Shown here in pieces: positions 1 through 7,295 of a stretch of 47,161 nucleotides of DNA. The notes below the pieces were generated by a model. It had not been told where the DNA came from. It did no database searches and saw nothing but the letters and a program-made list of their open reading frames with translations. Origin of the DNA: Firmicutes bacterium UBA6132 (GTDB lineage Bacteria; Bacillota_A; Clostridia; Tissierellales; Sedimentibacteraceae); assembly GCA_002435835.1 (NCBI GenBank), contig DIVM01000011.1, forward strand, positions 2,600 to 49,760, read 5' to 3'. Within the stretch, counting starts at the first letter, position 1, and every line of letters begins with the position of its first letter. Made by a program: the position numbers and the translations under genes.

Positions 1-28
1 TAATATCTATCTTAAAGTGCGTGTTCTA

Positions 29-160
29 TTATTTAATTAAATTAGCATTTCTGAAATCCCATTTATTTGTTAGTGTTATTTCAACGCCTTCAACTTTTGT
101 TTTATCAACTATTGTTGAAATAGTATAATAATAAATAGGTGCTATTACCATATTATCCAT
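29..160 (-). pseudogene. C-terminal remnant of an OppA-like peptide-binding protein
   Basis: A 43-codon reading frame starting at an internal ATG, with an in-frame stop just upstream (167-169). Its residues APIYYYTISTIVDK and NKWDFRNANLIK resemble the extreme C-terminus of oligopeptide ABC-transporter solute-binding proteins, where a PIYYYT segment precedes a final WDFR(H/N)A motif. The remaining roughly 500 residues of such a protein are absent, there is no ribosome binding site, and the MATE gene lies directly upstream, so this is read as a deletion remnant. The family assignment is from pattern memory over a short stretch and would need a profile search. Confidence 0.5.
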
Positions 161-187
161 TTTATTTTAAACGCTTATATTATTTAT

Positions 188-1570
188 TTATTTCACTGCA
201 ATTGTTTGAATTTTATCTTCTATAACATCGACTTTTTTAATTTTAAAAATAATTACACTAAGAACAAATTTAAATATTTGATCTAATGCCATGCAAAGCC
301 ATATAAACAATATATCTAATTTAAGTACATATGAAAATAATAAAGCCAATGGCACCCTAACAACCCATATTCCTAAAAATGATATAATCATTGGTATATT
401 TTTGTAGCCTGCAGAACGTATTGTACCGTTTAAAACTTTTGATAAATTCTGAGGTGTTTGTATAAATCCCATTACAATGAGATATTTTACACCAATTGCT
501 TGAATTTCAGCATTGTTAGTAAAGAAACTCATGAACAAACTTGGAAATATAATTATTGATAAGGAAGATATAACACTTATAACAGTTGATGTTGTTATCA
601 ACTGTTTGGTATATATTTTTAACAAAGCTCCATCTTTTTTACCTATTGCGTTTGCAGTCATGGAAGTAGCCGCAACACCTACACCAAATGCAGGCATCTC
701 AGTCAAAATTTCTGCTTGCAATCCCAATTGATATGCAGCAAATGTAACCTCTCCATATGAAAGAATAGCTTTACTCATAATTATGGCTGAAAATTGCCAA
801 AACATACTTTCAAAGGCAGCAGGAATTCCTATGGAATATACTTGTTTTATAATATTAAAATCGAATTTAAATAAATTTTTATTTATTATAACGGTGCTAA
901 ACAATCCATTTTTTTTATTATATAAAAGATATAACCCTATAACTGCTCCCGAAATCTGAGATATTAATAGAGCTATGGCCGCTCCCATCAAAGATAAATT
1001 AGGAAATCCAAACTTTCCATATATTAAAACATATCCTAAAATAACATTAATAATATTTACAACTATAGCAATATACATTGGAGTTTTAGTATTACCACAT
1101 GCTTGATATGCTGCAGTTACTAATGACATTATCATTAAAAAAGGAGAAGATAAAATCACTATTTTCAAATATTCTTTTGCATTATACAGTGTTTCACTGT
1201 TCGATGTAAAAAATGATAAAATATTTGATGAACTAAAAAAAACAATGATAGCGATTATGACAGAAATAATACACGACGTTATAAGAGTTTGTTCAAAAGC
1301 TTTTTTGCATTTCACCAAATCATTTTCACCGCGAGATTTTGCAATTACAACTGTAGCTCCTACACCGATTCCTTTAAACAAACACCAAAGAACTCCTGTA
1401 ATTCTGCTACAAATCCCCTGTGATGATATGAGCATAGGAGAAAGTCTTCCAATCATGGCAGAAGAAATAAGACCAGCTGACATTTGAAATACGTTTTCAA
1501 GCATTATTGGAATTATTAATAAATATATTTCTTTTCTGATTATTTTTTTATCATAAATTTTTTCAGCCAT
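188..1570 (-). CDS. MATE-family multidrug/sodium antiporter
   Basis: A 460-residue polytopic membrane protein with about twelve hydrophobic helices in two similar halves, the length and layout usual for MATE exporters, which expel cationic drugs or metabolites in exchange for Na+ or H+. The N-terminal half has the family-like stretch PIMLENVFQMSAGLISSAMIG, and the segment AAYQLGLQAEILTEMPAFGVG opens the second half. The ATG at 1570 follows an AAAGGA ribosome binding site. It is a single gene, separated from the next one on the same strand by a hairpin terminator (1618-1651). The substrate cannot be told from sequence. Confidence 0.9.
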   Translation of the reverse strand: MAEKIYDKKIIRKEIYLLIIPIMLENVFQMSAGLISSAMIGRLSPMLISSQGICSRITGVLWCLFKGIGVGATVVIAKSRGENDLVKCKKAFEQTLITSCIISVIIAIIVFFSSSNILSFFTSNSETLYNAKEYLKIVILSSPFLMIMSLVTAAYQACGNTKTPMYIAIVVNIINVILGYVLIYGKFGFPNLSLMGAAIALLISQISGAVIGLYLLYNKKNGLFSTVIINKNLFKFDFNIIKQVYSIGIPAAFESMFWQFSAIIMSKAILSYGEVTFAAYQLGLQAEILTEMPAFGVGVAATSMTANAIGKKDGALLKIYTKQLITTSTVISVISSLSIIIFPSLFMSFFTNNAEIQAIGVKYLIVMGFIQTPQNLSKVLNGTIRSAGYKNIPMIISFLGIWVVRVPLALLFSYVLKLDILFIWLCMALDQIFKFVLSVIIFKIKKVDVIEDKIQTIAVK

Positions 1571-1617
1571 TTATATTTATCCTTTATATGTATAATATAG
1601 AATTATACACCAAAACA

Positions 1618-1651
1618 ACGGACCTTTCAAGCAATGCTTAAAAAGTCCGTT
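1618..1651 (-). terminator. Intrinsic terminator after the 77-residue gene
   Basis: On the minus strand, arms ACGGACTTTT and GAAAGGTCCGT flank a short loop, followed by a GTTTTGG run. It begins four bases beyond the stop codon of the small gene at 1656-1889 and precedes the MATE gene, so it probably isolates the two. Confidence 0.65.
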
Positions 1652-1655
1652 TAAA

Positions 1656-1889
1656 TTAATGTCCTTGATTTTGAGAAAATTGTTTCATAACTGCTTGCAC
1701 TTCTTCTATCTTATCTACTTTTAATAAGGCAATTATTTTAGGAATAAATTGCGATATATCTTCTTGTGTGAAATTGCCTTCTGCCTGCTTCTTAAAGTTC
1801 TCTTCAAGTAATGCTTTTGCTTCCTCATATTTATCCTCTTTTACTCTTTCTAAAATATATCCTAAAAATTTCTCTTGTCCCTGATTCAT
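1656..1889 (-). CDS. Small helical protein of unknown function
   Basis: A 77-residue protein with no signal peptide or membrane segment. It is rich in Glu, Lys and Gln and has amphipathic heptad-like helices (QEKFLGYILERVKEDKYEEA; QFIPKIIALLKVDKIEEVQA), which suggests a small helical bundle or a protein-protein interaction module. The ATG at 1889 is preceded by GGAGA at good spacing, and a terminator follows directly, so it is likely a real gene. I do not recognise the family. It is followed by MATE and preceded by the DUF2089 regulator/membrane protein pair. Confidence 0.7.
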   Translation of the reverse strand: MNQGQEKFLGYILERVKEDKYEEAKALLEENFKKQAEGNFTQEDISQFIPKIIALLKVDKIEEVQAVMKQFSQNQGH

Positions 1890-1953
1890 AATTTATCTCC
1901 ATTCTTTTATTTTATATCTATATTATAAATTCAATTTGTTTTATAAAAATAAA

Positions 1954-2361
1954 TTACTCTAAATCTTGAATATTCATTTTTTCAAGTTCTATGTTTCTTT
2001 TTATTTTTTCTCTACAAGCAAAATAAATAGCTAAAAATATAATTGTAGGAATATTTGACACTAAAAATACTGGTATAGTCATAGCAAGCATTTGTCCAAT
2101 ACTTGGTTTTTCTATATTATTTTCGTTTTGAACTTTTTCTTCAATTATCACACCGTCTGAAGTTTCTGTTTTAATCATTGATTGTGATGTCATTGTAAAC
2201 ATAGGCAGAGCTAACACAGACATTAATGAAAATATGAAACATATTATAGGGATAGCTAAACCAGGCCATTTATTTCTTTTCTTTGATAAAAAGATTTGCA
2301 ACCAAACTACCCCTGCTAAAAATATCAAAAACATTATAATTGAAATATTAACATTTTTCAT
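1954..2361 (-). CDS. Hypothetical membrane protein, partner of the DUF2089-type regulator
   Basis: A 135-residue protein with three predicted membrane helices (about residues 6-25, 34-56 and 89-113) and a polar Glu/Asn-rich loop (about 62-85). Its start codon overlaps the stop of the regulator upstream in an ATGA arrangement, so the two are translationally coupled and expressed from one promoter. Small helix-turn-helix proteins coupled to membrane proteins often form sensing pairs. Whether the membrane protein controls the regulator or is its target cannot be decided here. Confidence 0.75.
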   Translation of the reverse strand: MKNVNISIIMFLIFLAGVVWLQIFLSKKRNKWPGLAIPIICFIFSLMSVLALPMFTMTSQSMIKTETSDGVIIEEKVQNENNIEKPSIGQMLAMTIPVFLVSNIPTIIFLAIYFACREKIKRNIELEKMNIQDLE

Positions 2362-2663
2362 TTAGTATCACCCCTACTAACTTTTTTATATTCATTAATT
2401 AAAATTTTTGCAGTTTCAAAATCCACCTTTTCATTAATTGCAAGTCGCTTAATTAAAGTTATATATGGTTCACTTGCTGTATCTTCACTAATTTGAATTT
2501 TTTGTATCAATTTATCAAGCCTAAGTCTTACAGTAGGATAAGTAACACCATATTGTTTAGCAATCTCTTTTAAAGAGCCGGATGACATTATAAATTTTTT
2601 TATAAATGAAATATCTTCATCATCAAGATTGATCATCCAATCCGGAACTATTTCTATTGGCAT
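2358..2663 (-). CDS. DUF2089-like helix-turn-helix regulator
   Basis: The start was chosen at the ATG at 2661-2663, which follows a perfect AAAGGAGG site. A longer reading frame upstream runs through the promoter and lacks such a site. The 101-residue product contains a helix-turn-helix around residues 25-55 (SGSLKEIAKQYGVTYPTVRLRLD), the hallmark of DUF2089-type proteins. A second helical part follows (LIKRLAINEKVDFETAKILI). It is probably a transcriptional regulator of its own operon, because two inverted repeats sit on its promoter (2697-2736). The membrane protein 1954-2361 overlaps it by four bases. Confidence 0.8.
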   Translation of the reverse strand: MPIEIVPDWMINLDDEDISFIKKFIMSSGSLKEIAKQYGVTYPTVRLRLDKLIQKIQISEDTASEPYITLIKRLAINEKVDFETAKILINEYKKVSRGDTK

Positions 2664-2688
2664 AATTAAGCCTCCTTTAATAATATTA

Positions 2689-2717
2689 ATTATAAACTTT
2701 AACATTGTTAAAGTCAA
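2689..2717 (-). promoter_or_regulatory. Sigma-A promoter of the DUF2089-type operon
   Basis: On the minus strand, TTGACT (2712-2717) and TATAAT (2689-2694) are separated by exactly 17 bp. The start codon of the regulator lies 26 bp downstream. The spacer is itself almost entirely a palindrome (see the operator entry). Confidence 0.85.
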
Positions 2718-2736
2718 TATTAAAGTTAGCTTTAAC
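2697..2736. promoter_or_regulatory. Two operator-like inverted repeats in the DUF2089 promoter
   Basis: The first dyad, CTTTAAC-ATT-GTTAAAG (2697-2713), fills the space between the -35 and -10 boxes. The second, TTAAAG-TTAG-CTTTAA (2720-2735), sits just upstream of the -35 box. The same TTAAAG half-site occurs in both, so a single dimeric protein bound here would block polymerase. Autorepression by the downstream regulator is the simplest reading. Confidence 0.7.
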
Positions 2737-2830
2737 AAAAATAATAATAGATGTTTACTAAAATTACTATTAATGATGTTATAAACCACGTTTTTAAATT
2801 ATCATAATAAAAAACATTTTCTAATTTTTA

Positions 2831-2859
2831 TTGACAACCATCTTTTTTTAATATATTAT
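2831..2859 (+). promoter_or_regulatory. Sigma-A promoter of the tetR gene
   Basis: TTGACA (2831-2836) and TATTAT (2854-2859) with a 17-bp spacer. The operator dyad at 2868-2880 lies at the expected transcription start, so a bound repressor would block initiation. Confidence 0.8.
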
Positions 2860-2867
2860 GTTCTAAG

Positions 2868-2880
2868 TGAACATTGTTCA
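2868..2880. promoter_or_regulatory. TetR operator, copy 1
   Basis: A 13-bp palindrome, TGAAC-ATT-GTTCA, followed by TTTG. It is repeated with one change at 3522-3534, in front of the hsmA-like gene. Position just downstream of the -10 box and proximity to the tetR gene support autorepression. Confidence 0.8.
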
Positions 2881-2913
2881 TTTGAATTAAAAGTAAATTA
2901 TGGGGTGTTGTAA

Positions 2914-3462
2914 TTGTCAAGAATAATCGAGAATCCAAGTGAACTTATATTAAATACAGCTAAAGAGATACTTTATAATGATGGATACAATAGTTTAAGT
3001 ATGAGAAATGTTGCAAAGGCATGTAATATAGGTCTTGGCACTATATATAACTATTATCCTACAAAAAAAAGCTTGGTTATTGAAATGATGACTTGCTATT
3101 GGAGTGAGTTTATTATTAAAACTCAAACAATAGTTAAATCTGATAATGAATTTTATAATAAATTAAAAAAAATATTTGACGACTTAAGCATTTTTATTAA
3201 AACCTTTAAAGAAATATGGCTTAAACCTGAACTTTATGCTAACCCTGATTATGTTAAAGATGGCGTAGAAAAAGAAGATATATATATAGAAAAATTAGTG
3301 CTTCTCATTGAAGATATTCTTATAAAAGAAAATAAAATAAAAGGAAGTATCACTTCATATGAATTAGCTAAGTTCATAGTATTGAATTATATAACAATTG
3401 TTCAAATGTCAACTTTTAAATACTCTGATTTTGAGATTATTTTAAAGCAATTACTTGATTGA
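2914..3462 (+). CDS. TetR-family transcriptional repressor
   Basis: A 182-residue protein with the TetR N-terminal helix-turn-helix at about residues 12-58 (AKEILYNDGYNSLSMRNVAK, then GLGTIYNYYPTKKSLV), in which GTIYNYYP and KKSL are the diagnostic recognition-helix residues. The helical C-terminal part is the ligand-binding and dimerisation region and diverges as usual. It starts with TTG at 2914 after a GGGGTG site; no in-frame ATG fits better. The gene lies between two identical-type palindromes and directly upstream of the hsmA-like gene, so it most likely represses both itself and hsmA and is released by a ligand, perhaps heme or another toxic hydrophobic compound. Confidence 0.92.
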   Translation: MSRIIENPSELILNTAKEILYNDGYNSLSMRNVAKACNIGLGTIYNYYPTKKSLVIEMMTCYWSEFIIKTQTIVKSDNEFYNKLKKIFDDLSIFIKTFKEIWLKPELYANPDYVKDGVEKEDIYIEKLVLLIEDILIKENKIKGSITSYELAKFIVLNYITIVQMSTFKYSDFEIILKQLLD

Positions 3463-3521
3463 CATTTTAAATTTAATTTTGAAATTACTTTAAGATGCAA
3501 TATTATTTTTTTGCCGCGAAA

Positions 3522-3534
3522 TGAACACTGTTCA
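3522..3534. promoter_or_regulatory. TetR operator, copy 2
   Basis: The palindrome TGAAC-ACT-GTTCA, identical to copy 1 except for the central base, with the same TTTG after it. It abuts the -35 box of the hsmA promoter. This shared site is direct sequence evidence that the regulator at 2914 controls the downstream membrane protein. Confidence 0.8.
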
Positions 3535-3535
3535 T

Positions 3536-3564
3536 TTGTGTCTGGCTAAATTATATATCATAAT
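3536..3564 (+). promoter_or_regulatory. Probable sigma-A promoter of the hsmA-like gene
   Basis: TTGTGT (3536-3541) and CATAAT (3559-3564) with a 17-bp spacer, immediately after the operator. Both boxes are imperfect, which suits a gene that is normally off. Confidence 0.55.
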
Positions 3565-3612
3565 TTTTCTTATTTTTAAAAAACTAAATAAATCAAAAGC
3601 AGGAGGACTTTT

Positions 3613-3981
3613 ATGTTAATTTATGCAATTACAACTATTACATTAGCATTAATATTTTATACAATTGGAGTATGGAGCGAAAAAATACAGGGTGAATTAA
3701 AATCATGGCACTTAATAATATTTTGGATTGGCTTAATTTTCGATACAACAGGTACAATGCTAATGAGCAAAATCGCAAGCGAAAGTTTTCAATTTAATTT
3801 CCATGGTATAACTGGTTTATTAGCAATTATTTTAATGCTATTCCACGCAATATGGGCTACCGTTGTATTACGCAATAATAATACAAATGCTAAAACTAAT
3901 TTTCACAAGTTCAGCATCTTAGTGTGGTTAATTTGGCTAATACCTTTCATTTCTGGCGCAGTTTTTGGTGTTTCAATGTAA
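3613..3981 (+). CDS. hsmA: HsmA-family (TIGR03987) membrane protein
   Basis: A 122-residue protein with four membrane helices (about residues 3-22, 32-51, 63-84 and 100-119). The segments YTIGVWSEKIQGELKSWHL, FDTTGTMLMSKIA and HGITGLLAIILMLFHAIWA match my recollection of the TIGR03987/HsmA family, whose member in Clostridioides difficile binds heme and protects against heme and oxidative stress. His33, His64, His78 and His98 lie near membrane edges and could serve as heme ligands. In C. difficile the linked regulator is of another family, whereas here a TetR regulator with two operators precedes the gene. AGGAGG precedes the ATG. A hairpin terminator follows, so the gene ends the unit. Confidence 0.8.
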   Translation: MLIYAITTITLALIFYTIGVWSEKIQGELKSWHLIIFWIGLIFDTTGTMLMSKIASESFQFNFHGITGLLAIILMLFHAIWATVVLRNNNTNAKTNFHKFSILVWLIWLIPFISGAVFGVSM

Positions 3982-3992
3982 ATTTGTAATTA

Positions 3993-4019
3993 AGGGTTAC
4001 TACCTCTCGTAGTAACCCT
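3993..4019 (+). terminator. Hairpin after the hsmA-like gene
   Basis: An 11-bp perfect stem, AGGGTTACTAC paired with GTAGTAACCCT, around a CTCTC loop, 11 bases after the stop codon. The following ATAGTTATTTA is only weakly U-rich, so termination may be partial. Confidence 0.6.
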
Positions 4020-4127
4020 ATAGTTATTTACTGATAAACTAAATACTTCATCCCCATAAACATCTATCATTAATACGACGTTTGTCAGTTCAACTAAAAT
4101 TACTTTGATAATTTCGATAATAATTTA

Positions 4128-4156
4128 TTGCAAAACGATAAATGATATGTTAAAAT
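4128..4156 (+). promoter_or_regulatory. Sigma-A promoter of the DUF2975/XRE pair
   Basis: TTGCAA (4128-4133) and TAAAAT (4151-4156) with a 17-bp spacer, 32 bp before the start codon. Confidence 0.6.
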
Positions 4157-4188
4157 CATATTAATAATAAATTAATGAGGTGCTTATT

Positions 4189-4671
4189 ATGAAAAAAGTA
4201 ACAACACTCTTTTTAAAGATAGCTGTTATAATTATTGGAATTCCAGGTATAGCTATGAGCATATTTTTTGTGCCAGAAATAGCTAATTTTGCAGCAGAAT
4301 TGTATCCAGATATTGCTTTTATAAAATATCTTGTTTTAATCGATTTGTATGCAACTGCCATACCTTTTTACTTTGCTCTCTATCAAGCTTTTAAACTTTT
4401 AACCTATATAGATAAAAATAAAGCTTTCTCGGATTTATCTGTAAAAGCTTTAAAGACTATAAAACACTGTGCAATGGCATTCGGTAGCTTGTATGTATTA
4501 GGCATGCCGCTCTTTTATCTCATGGCGGAAAAAGACGATGCCCCAGGTATTATATTAATCGGATTAGCAATGATTTTTGCATCAATGGTGATTGCATTCT
4601 TTGCAGGCGTTCTTCAAATGTTATTAAAAGATGCCATAGACATTAAATCAGATAATGATTTAACGATTTGA
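4189..4671 (+). CDS. DUF2975 membrane protein
   Basis: A 160-residue protein with four membrane helices. The central segment KLLTYIDKNKAFSDLSVKALKTIK, between helices two and three, is typical of DUF2975 proteins (YoaS-like). I chose the ATG at 4189, eight bases after a GAGG site; a GTG at 4180 overlaps that site and is unlikely. The gene is followed after ten bases by a small XRE regulator, the standard arrangement for this family. The pair is widespread in Firmicutes, but its function is not established; a membrane sensor coupled to a DNA-binding protein is a fair guess. Confidence 0.88.
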   Translation: MKKVTTLFLKIAVIIIGIPGIAMSIFFVPEIANFAAELYPDIAFIKYLVLIDLYATAIPFYFALYQAFKLLTYIDKNKAFSDLSVKALKTIKHCAMAFGSLYVLGMPLFYLMAEKDDAPGIILIGLAMIFASMVIAFFAGVLQMLLKDAIDIKSDNDLTI

Positions 4672-4681
4672 GGCGAATGAC

Positions 4682-4888
4682 ATGGCAATTATAATTAATA
4701 TTGATGTAATGTTAGCTAAAAGGAAAATGAGTGTTACAGAACTATCGGAGAGAGTTGGAATAACAATGGCTAACCTTTCTATATTAAAAAATGGAAAAGC
4801 AAAAGCAATTAGGCTTTCAACTTTAGAGGCAATATGCAAAGCTTTAGAATGCCAACCTGGAGATATTTTAGAATACAAAAATGACTAA
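4682..4888 (+). CDS. Small XRE/Cro-type regulator
   Basis: A 68-residue protein that is essentially one helix-turn-helix domain: KRKMSVTELSERVGITMANL, then SILKNGKAKAIRLSTLEAIC and a closing CKALECQPGDILEY. This is the YozG-like type that accompanies DUF2975 proteins. Its ribosome binding site GAGG overlaps the TGA stop of the upstream gene, so the two are co-translated. It probably regulates its own operon; no clear operator palindrome was seen in front of 4128. Confidence 0.9.
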   Translation: MAIIINIDVMLAKRKMSVTELSERVGITMANLSILKNGKAKAIRLSTLEAICKALECQPGDILEYKND

Positions 4889-4953
4889 AATACTAAAGTT
4901 TTTATAGATATAATTAAATTTTATAATTTTTTTCAGTAGAATTATGTAGTTTC

Positions 4954-4983
4954 TTGTATGATACTGTAACCACTAAATATAAT
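4954..4983 (+). promoter_or_regulatory. Probable promoter of gltS
   Basis: TTGTAT (4954-4959) and a perfect TATAAT (4978-4983) with an 18-bp spacer, 27 bp before the gltS start codon. Confidence 0.6.
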
Positions 4984-5010
4984 TAATTTAATTAAAATTG
5001 GAGGTAATTT

Positions 5011-6225
5011 ATGATTATAAAATTTGATATGATTCAATCAATCGCTCTTGCAGTGTTAGTGTTACTGTTAGGAAAGTTTTTAGTAAACCGATTTGAAACA
5101 TTAAAAAAGTACTGCATCCCAACTCCGGTTGTTGGTGGATTTATTTTCGCAATTTTAGCTTTAATACTTAAACAAGGCAATATTTTAGAATTTGAAATGG
5201 ACACTACACTTCAAAAACTTGCAATGACAGTTTTCTTTACTTCAGTAGGATTTAGTGCAAGTTTTAAGTTATTGAAAAAAGGTGGAGTAAAAGTAGCTAT
5301 CTTTTTATTATGTGCAGTAGGACTTGTAGTTTTACAAGATGTTATTGGTATAGCAGTAGCTAGCTTATTTAGTCTCAATCCATTGCTTGGATTAGCAACA
5401 GGATCAGTTCCGATGACAGGTGGACATGGAACAGCAGCTGCTTTTGGTCCAGTTATGGAATCTGCAGGTGCTTTGGGAGCTAATACAGTAGCAATTGCAG
5501 CAGCTACTTTTGGTTTAGTATCAGGAAGTATGATGGGCGGACCTCTTGGAAATCGCTTAATATTAAAAAATAATCTAAAAAGCAATAAAATAGAAGATTA
5601 TATGGCAATGGATTTATCAGGTGATGTATCAATGGTTAATACAACTAATGTTGGAAAACCTTTAATTGAAAACAACTTCAATATTGCGGCTTTTGAAATA
5701 TTAATCGCTATGGGTGTTGGTACAGTAATATCTAACATATTTGTTAAAGCAGGCTTTACATTGCCTTCATATATAGGTGCGATGCTTGCAGGAGCTATCA
5801 TCAGAAATATTTCAGATTCTTTCAAATCATTTGATGTACCTATGACTGAAATTGATCTTGTAGGAAGTGTAGCATTATCTTTATTCCTTGCAATGGCACT
5901 AATGGGATTAAAATTATGGCAATTAGCAGATTTAGCATTACCACTGTTTGTTATGCTTTTTGCACAAGCACTTTTGATGTTCTTATATGCAAACTTTGTT
6001 ACATTCAGAGCTTTAGGTAAAGATTATGATGCTGCAGTTTTAGCTGCCGGACATTGTGGATTTGGATTAGGTGCTACTCCGAACGGAATAGCTAATATGA
6101 CTTCAGTTGCTGAAAAATTTGGAGCATCTCCAACAGCATTTTTCGTATTGCCTTTAGTTGGATCCCTGTTCATCGACTTCTTCAATGCAGGTATAATAAC
6201 TTTCTTTATGAACTTATTAATATAA
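5011..6225 (+). CDS. gltS: Sodium/glutamate symporter GltS
   Basis: A 404-residue polytopic protein of the GltS (ESS) family, which imports glutamate with Na+. It has two homologous halves. The first contains GSVPMTGGHGTAAAFGPVME, a family signature for the re-entrant loop; the second has the matching GHCGFGLGATPNGIANMTSV. The length is normal for the family. The ATG follows GGAGG. The gene has its own promoter and a strong terminator, so it is monocistronic. Glutamate uptake fits an amino-acid-fermenting anaerobe, but the gene has no visible tie to the sigma-54 units further right. Confidence 0.95.
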   Translation: MIIKFDMIQSIALAVLVLLLGKFLVNRFETLKKYCIPTPVVGGFIFAILALILKQGNILEFEMDTTLQKLAMTVFFTSVGFSASFKLLKKGGVKVAIFLLCAVGLVVLQDVIGIAVASLFSLNPLLGLATGSVPMTGGHGTAAAFGPVMESAGALGANTVAIAAATFGLVSGSMMGGPLGNRLILKNNLKSNKIEDYMAMDLSGDVSMVNTTNVGKPLIENNFNIAAFEILIAMGVGTVISNIFVKAGFTLPSYIGAMLAGAIIRNISDSFKSFDVPMTEIDLVGSVALSLFLAMALMGLKLWQLADLALPLFVMLFAQALLMFLYANFVTFRALGKDYDAAVLAAGHCGFGLGATPNGIANMTSVAEKFGASPTAFFVLPLVGSLFIDFFNAGIITFFMNLLI

Positions 6226-6249
6226 ATATAATTTAAAAAGATGCTTGAA

Positions 6250-6285
6250 AGAGATGTATTTTATGATAAATACATCTCTTTTTTT
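6250..6285. terminator. Bidirectional terminator between gltS and the CGGC-family gene
   Basis: A 12-bp perfect stem, AGAGATGTATTT with AAATACATCTCT, a six-base loop and a T7 run on the plus strand. The minus strand has only a short A-rich flank, but the convergent gene ends here too. Confidence 0.85.
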
Positions 6286-6640
6286 ATTTTAAATCTTTAT
6301 AAGGACTTTTGTCCAAGTTAATTGCATCTCTGGTCCTACCTTTTTCCGAACCATGTGTATAACCAATTACCTTAAAATATTGAGAAAGTTTATAAGCTAA
6401 ACTCTCATAATTTATATACTTTGATCTAAGACAAGAAGAAAGATGAACTACATCTACTTCATTTTGAATTAAACTTTCAATTAGCTGTTCTAAATCTCCA
6501 CCCGCATGAGTAAATTCAACTAACTCAACATCGGACCCATAATCTGCAAAAGCACCAGTCTTATTACTAAAAGCATTGAAACATCCTTTACCTGTACAAC
6601 GATTCATTGTATCCTCATTTACCAATATTGCAACTTTCAT
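6284..6640 (-). CDS. CGGC-domain-like protein lacking the CGGC motif
   Basis: A 118-residue cytoplasmic protein resembling the CGGC family of putative metal-binding proteins. It has the N-terminal MKVAILVNEDTMNRCTGKGC (Cys15 and Cys20), then FNAFSNKTGAF, and the later VVHLSSCLRS with Cys70. In typical members a CGGC motif follows the ELVEF-like strand; here the equivalent is THAGGDLE, so the name-giving cysteines are missing. The length fits the family. It has a good AGGGAGG site in front of its ATG. It is convergent with gltS and its substrate or metal is unknown. Confidence 0.7.
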   Translation of the reverse strand: MKVAILVNEDTMNRCTGKGCFNAFSNKTGAFADYGSDVELVEFTHAGGDLEQLIESLIQNEVDVVHLSSCLRSKYINYESLAYKLSQYFKVIGYTHGSEKGRTRDAINLDKSPYKDLK

Positions 6641-6757
6641 TTTAACCTCCCTTTAATTTTTAACTATTTATTATAGCAAAATCAAATACCATTGTCCGTT
6701 GCAATTGTTACAAATTAAAGAATAATTACTAACTTTTAATAAAAAAGCATTTAAAAA

Positions 6758-7225
6758 GGGGGCAGTCTCAAAATAGTAAGTAAAATTATGAGAGTCAGCT
6801 CTCTTTTACAAAAATTTAGTGTATAATTGATGTATGTAAAACACAATATGACACAAAAAGGTTATAATTACGTAGGAATTAAATTATAGAAATCTATGGT
6901 GTACTCTTCAATAGGAAGGAATCCTACGACTCGCCAAAAATTAGTTTATGTAAATATTAAATATATATATCTTGAGAAAAATATAAAAAGATTGCAATAG
7001 AGATATAAATTTAATGAGGTTCATTCAATTCAATGTCATGATGTGCCTGGCCACATCACTATACCAAGATTTAGAACGGTAGGATTTCAAAATGCTTAGA
7101 AGATTTGTTCAATCAATTAGAAATAAAACTACCATTAATTGGCGAGATAAAATACGAAAATATTTTCATGGATGAAAGAAACATTGAAGCAAATGCAAAT
7201 AAGTACAGCTTTGTAGATTGCAGAA
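6758..7225 (+). pseudogene. Degenerate IS1182-family transposase remnant
   Basis: Several frames, broken by stops and frameshifts, together spell the N-terminal part of an IS1182-type transposase. They are GRNPTTRQKLVYVN (about 6918-6960), LRKI-stop-KDCNRDINLM (about 6973-7016), ITIPRFRTVGFQNA (7055-7096), EDLFNQLEIKL (frame-shifted, from about 7098) and DERNIEANANKYSF (about 7165-7206), the last being very characteristic of this family. GGGGCAGTCTC at 6759-6769 resembles the left terminal inverted repeat. No right end or catalytic C-terminal part remains. The 3' end of the open stretch (to 7350) is host regulatory DNA rather than transposon. Confidence 0.7.
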
Positions 7226-7262
7226 ACAGATTAACGAAAACTGATTATAATATTTTTATAAC

Positions 7263-7295
7263 GATGCAATGTATCATATTATGGTATATTGCATC
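7263..7295. promoter_or_regulatory. Enhancer-like dyad A (upstream of the LarA-like gene)
   Basis: GATGCA (7263-7268) and TGCATC (7290-7295), separated by 21 bp and flanked symmetrically by C and G. It lies 104 bp upstream of the sigma-54 promoter at 7399. The half-sites match those of four other dyads in the window, so it is read as a binding site for the sigma-54 activator. Confidence 0.7.

Noticed and set aside
2664..2789. N-terminal extension of the DUF2089-type regulator
   Set aside because: The extra 42 codons lie across the promoter and operator, and the start at 2663 has a perfect AAAGGAGG site.
5211..5825. Two open frames on the minus strand inside gltS
   Set aside because: They are antisense shadows of a strongly conserved gene, with no ribosome binding site and low-complexity proline- and alanine-rich translation.
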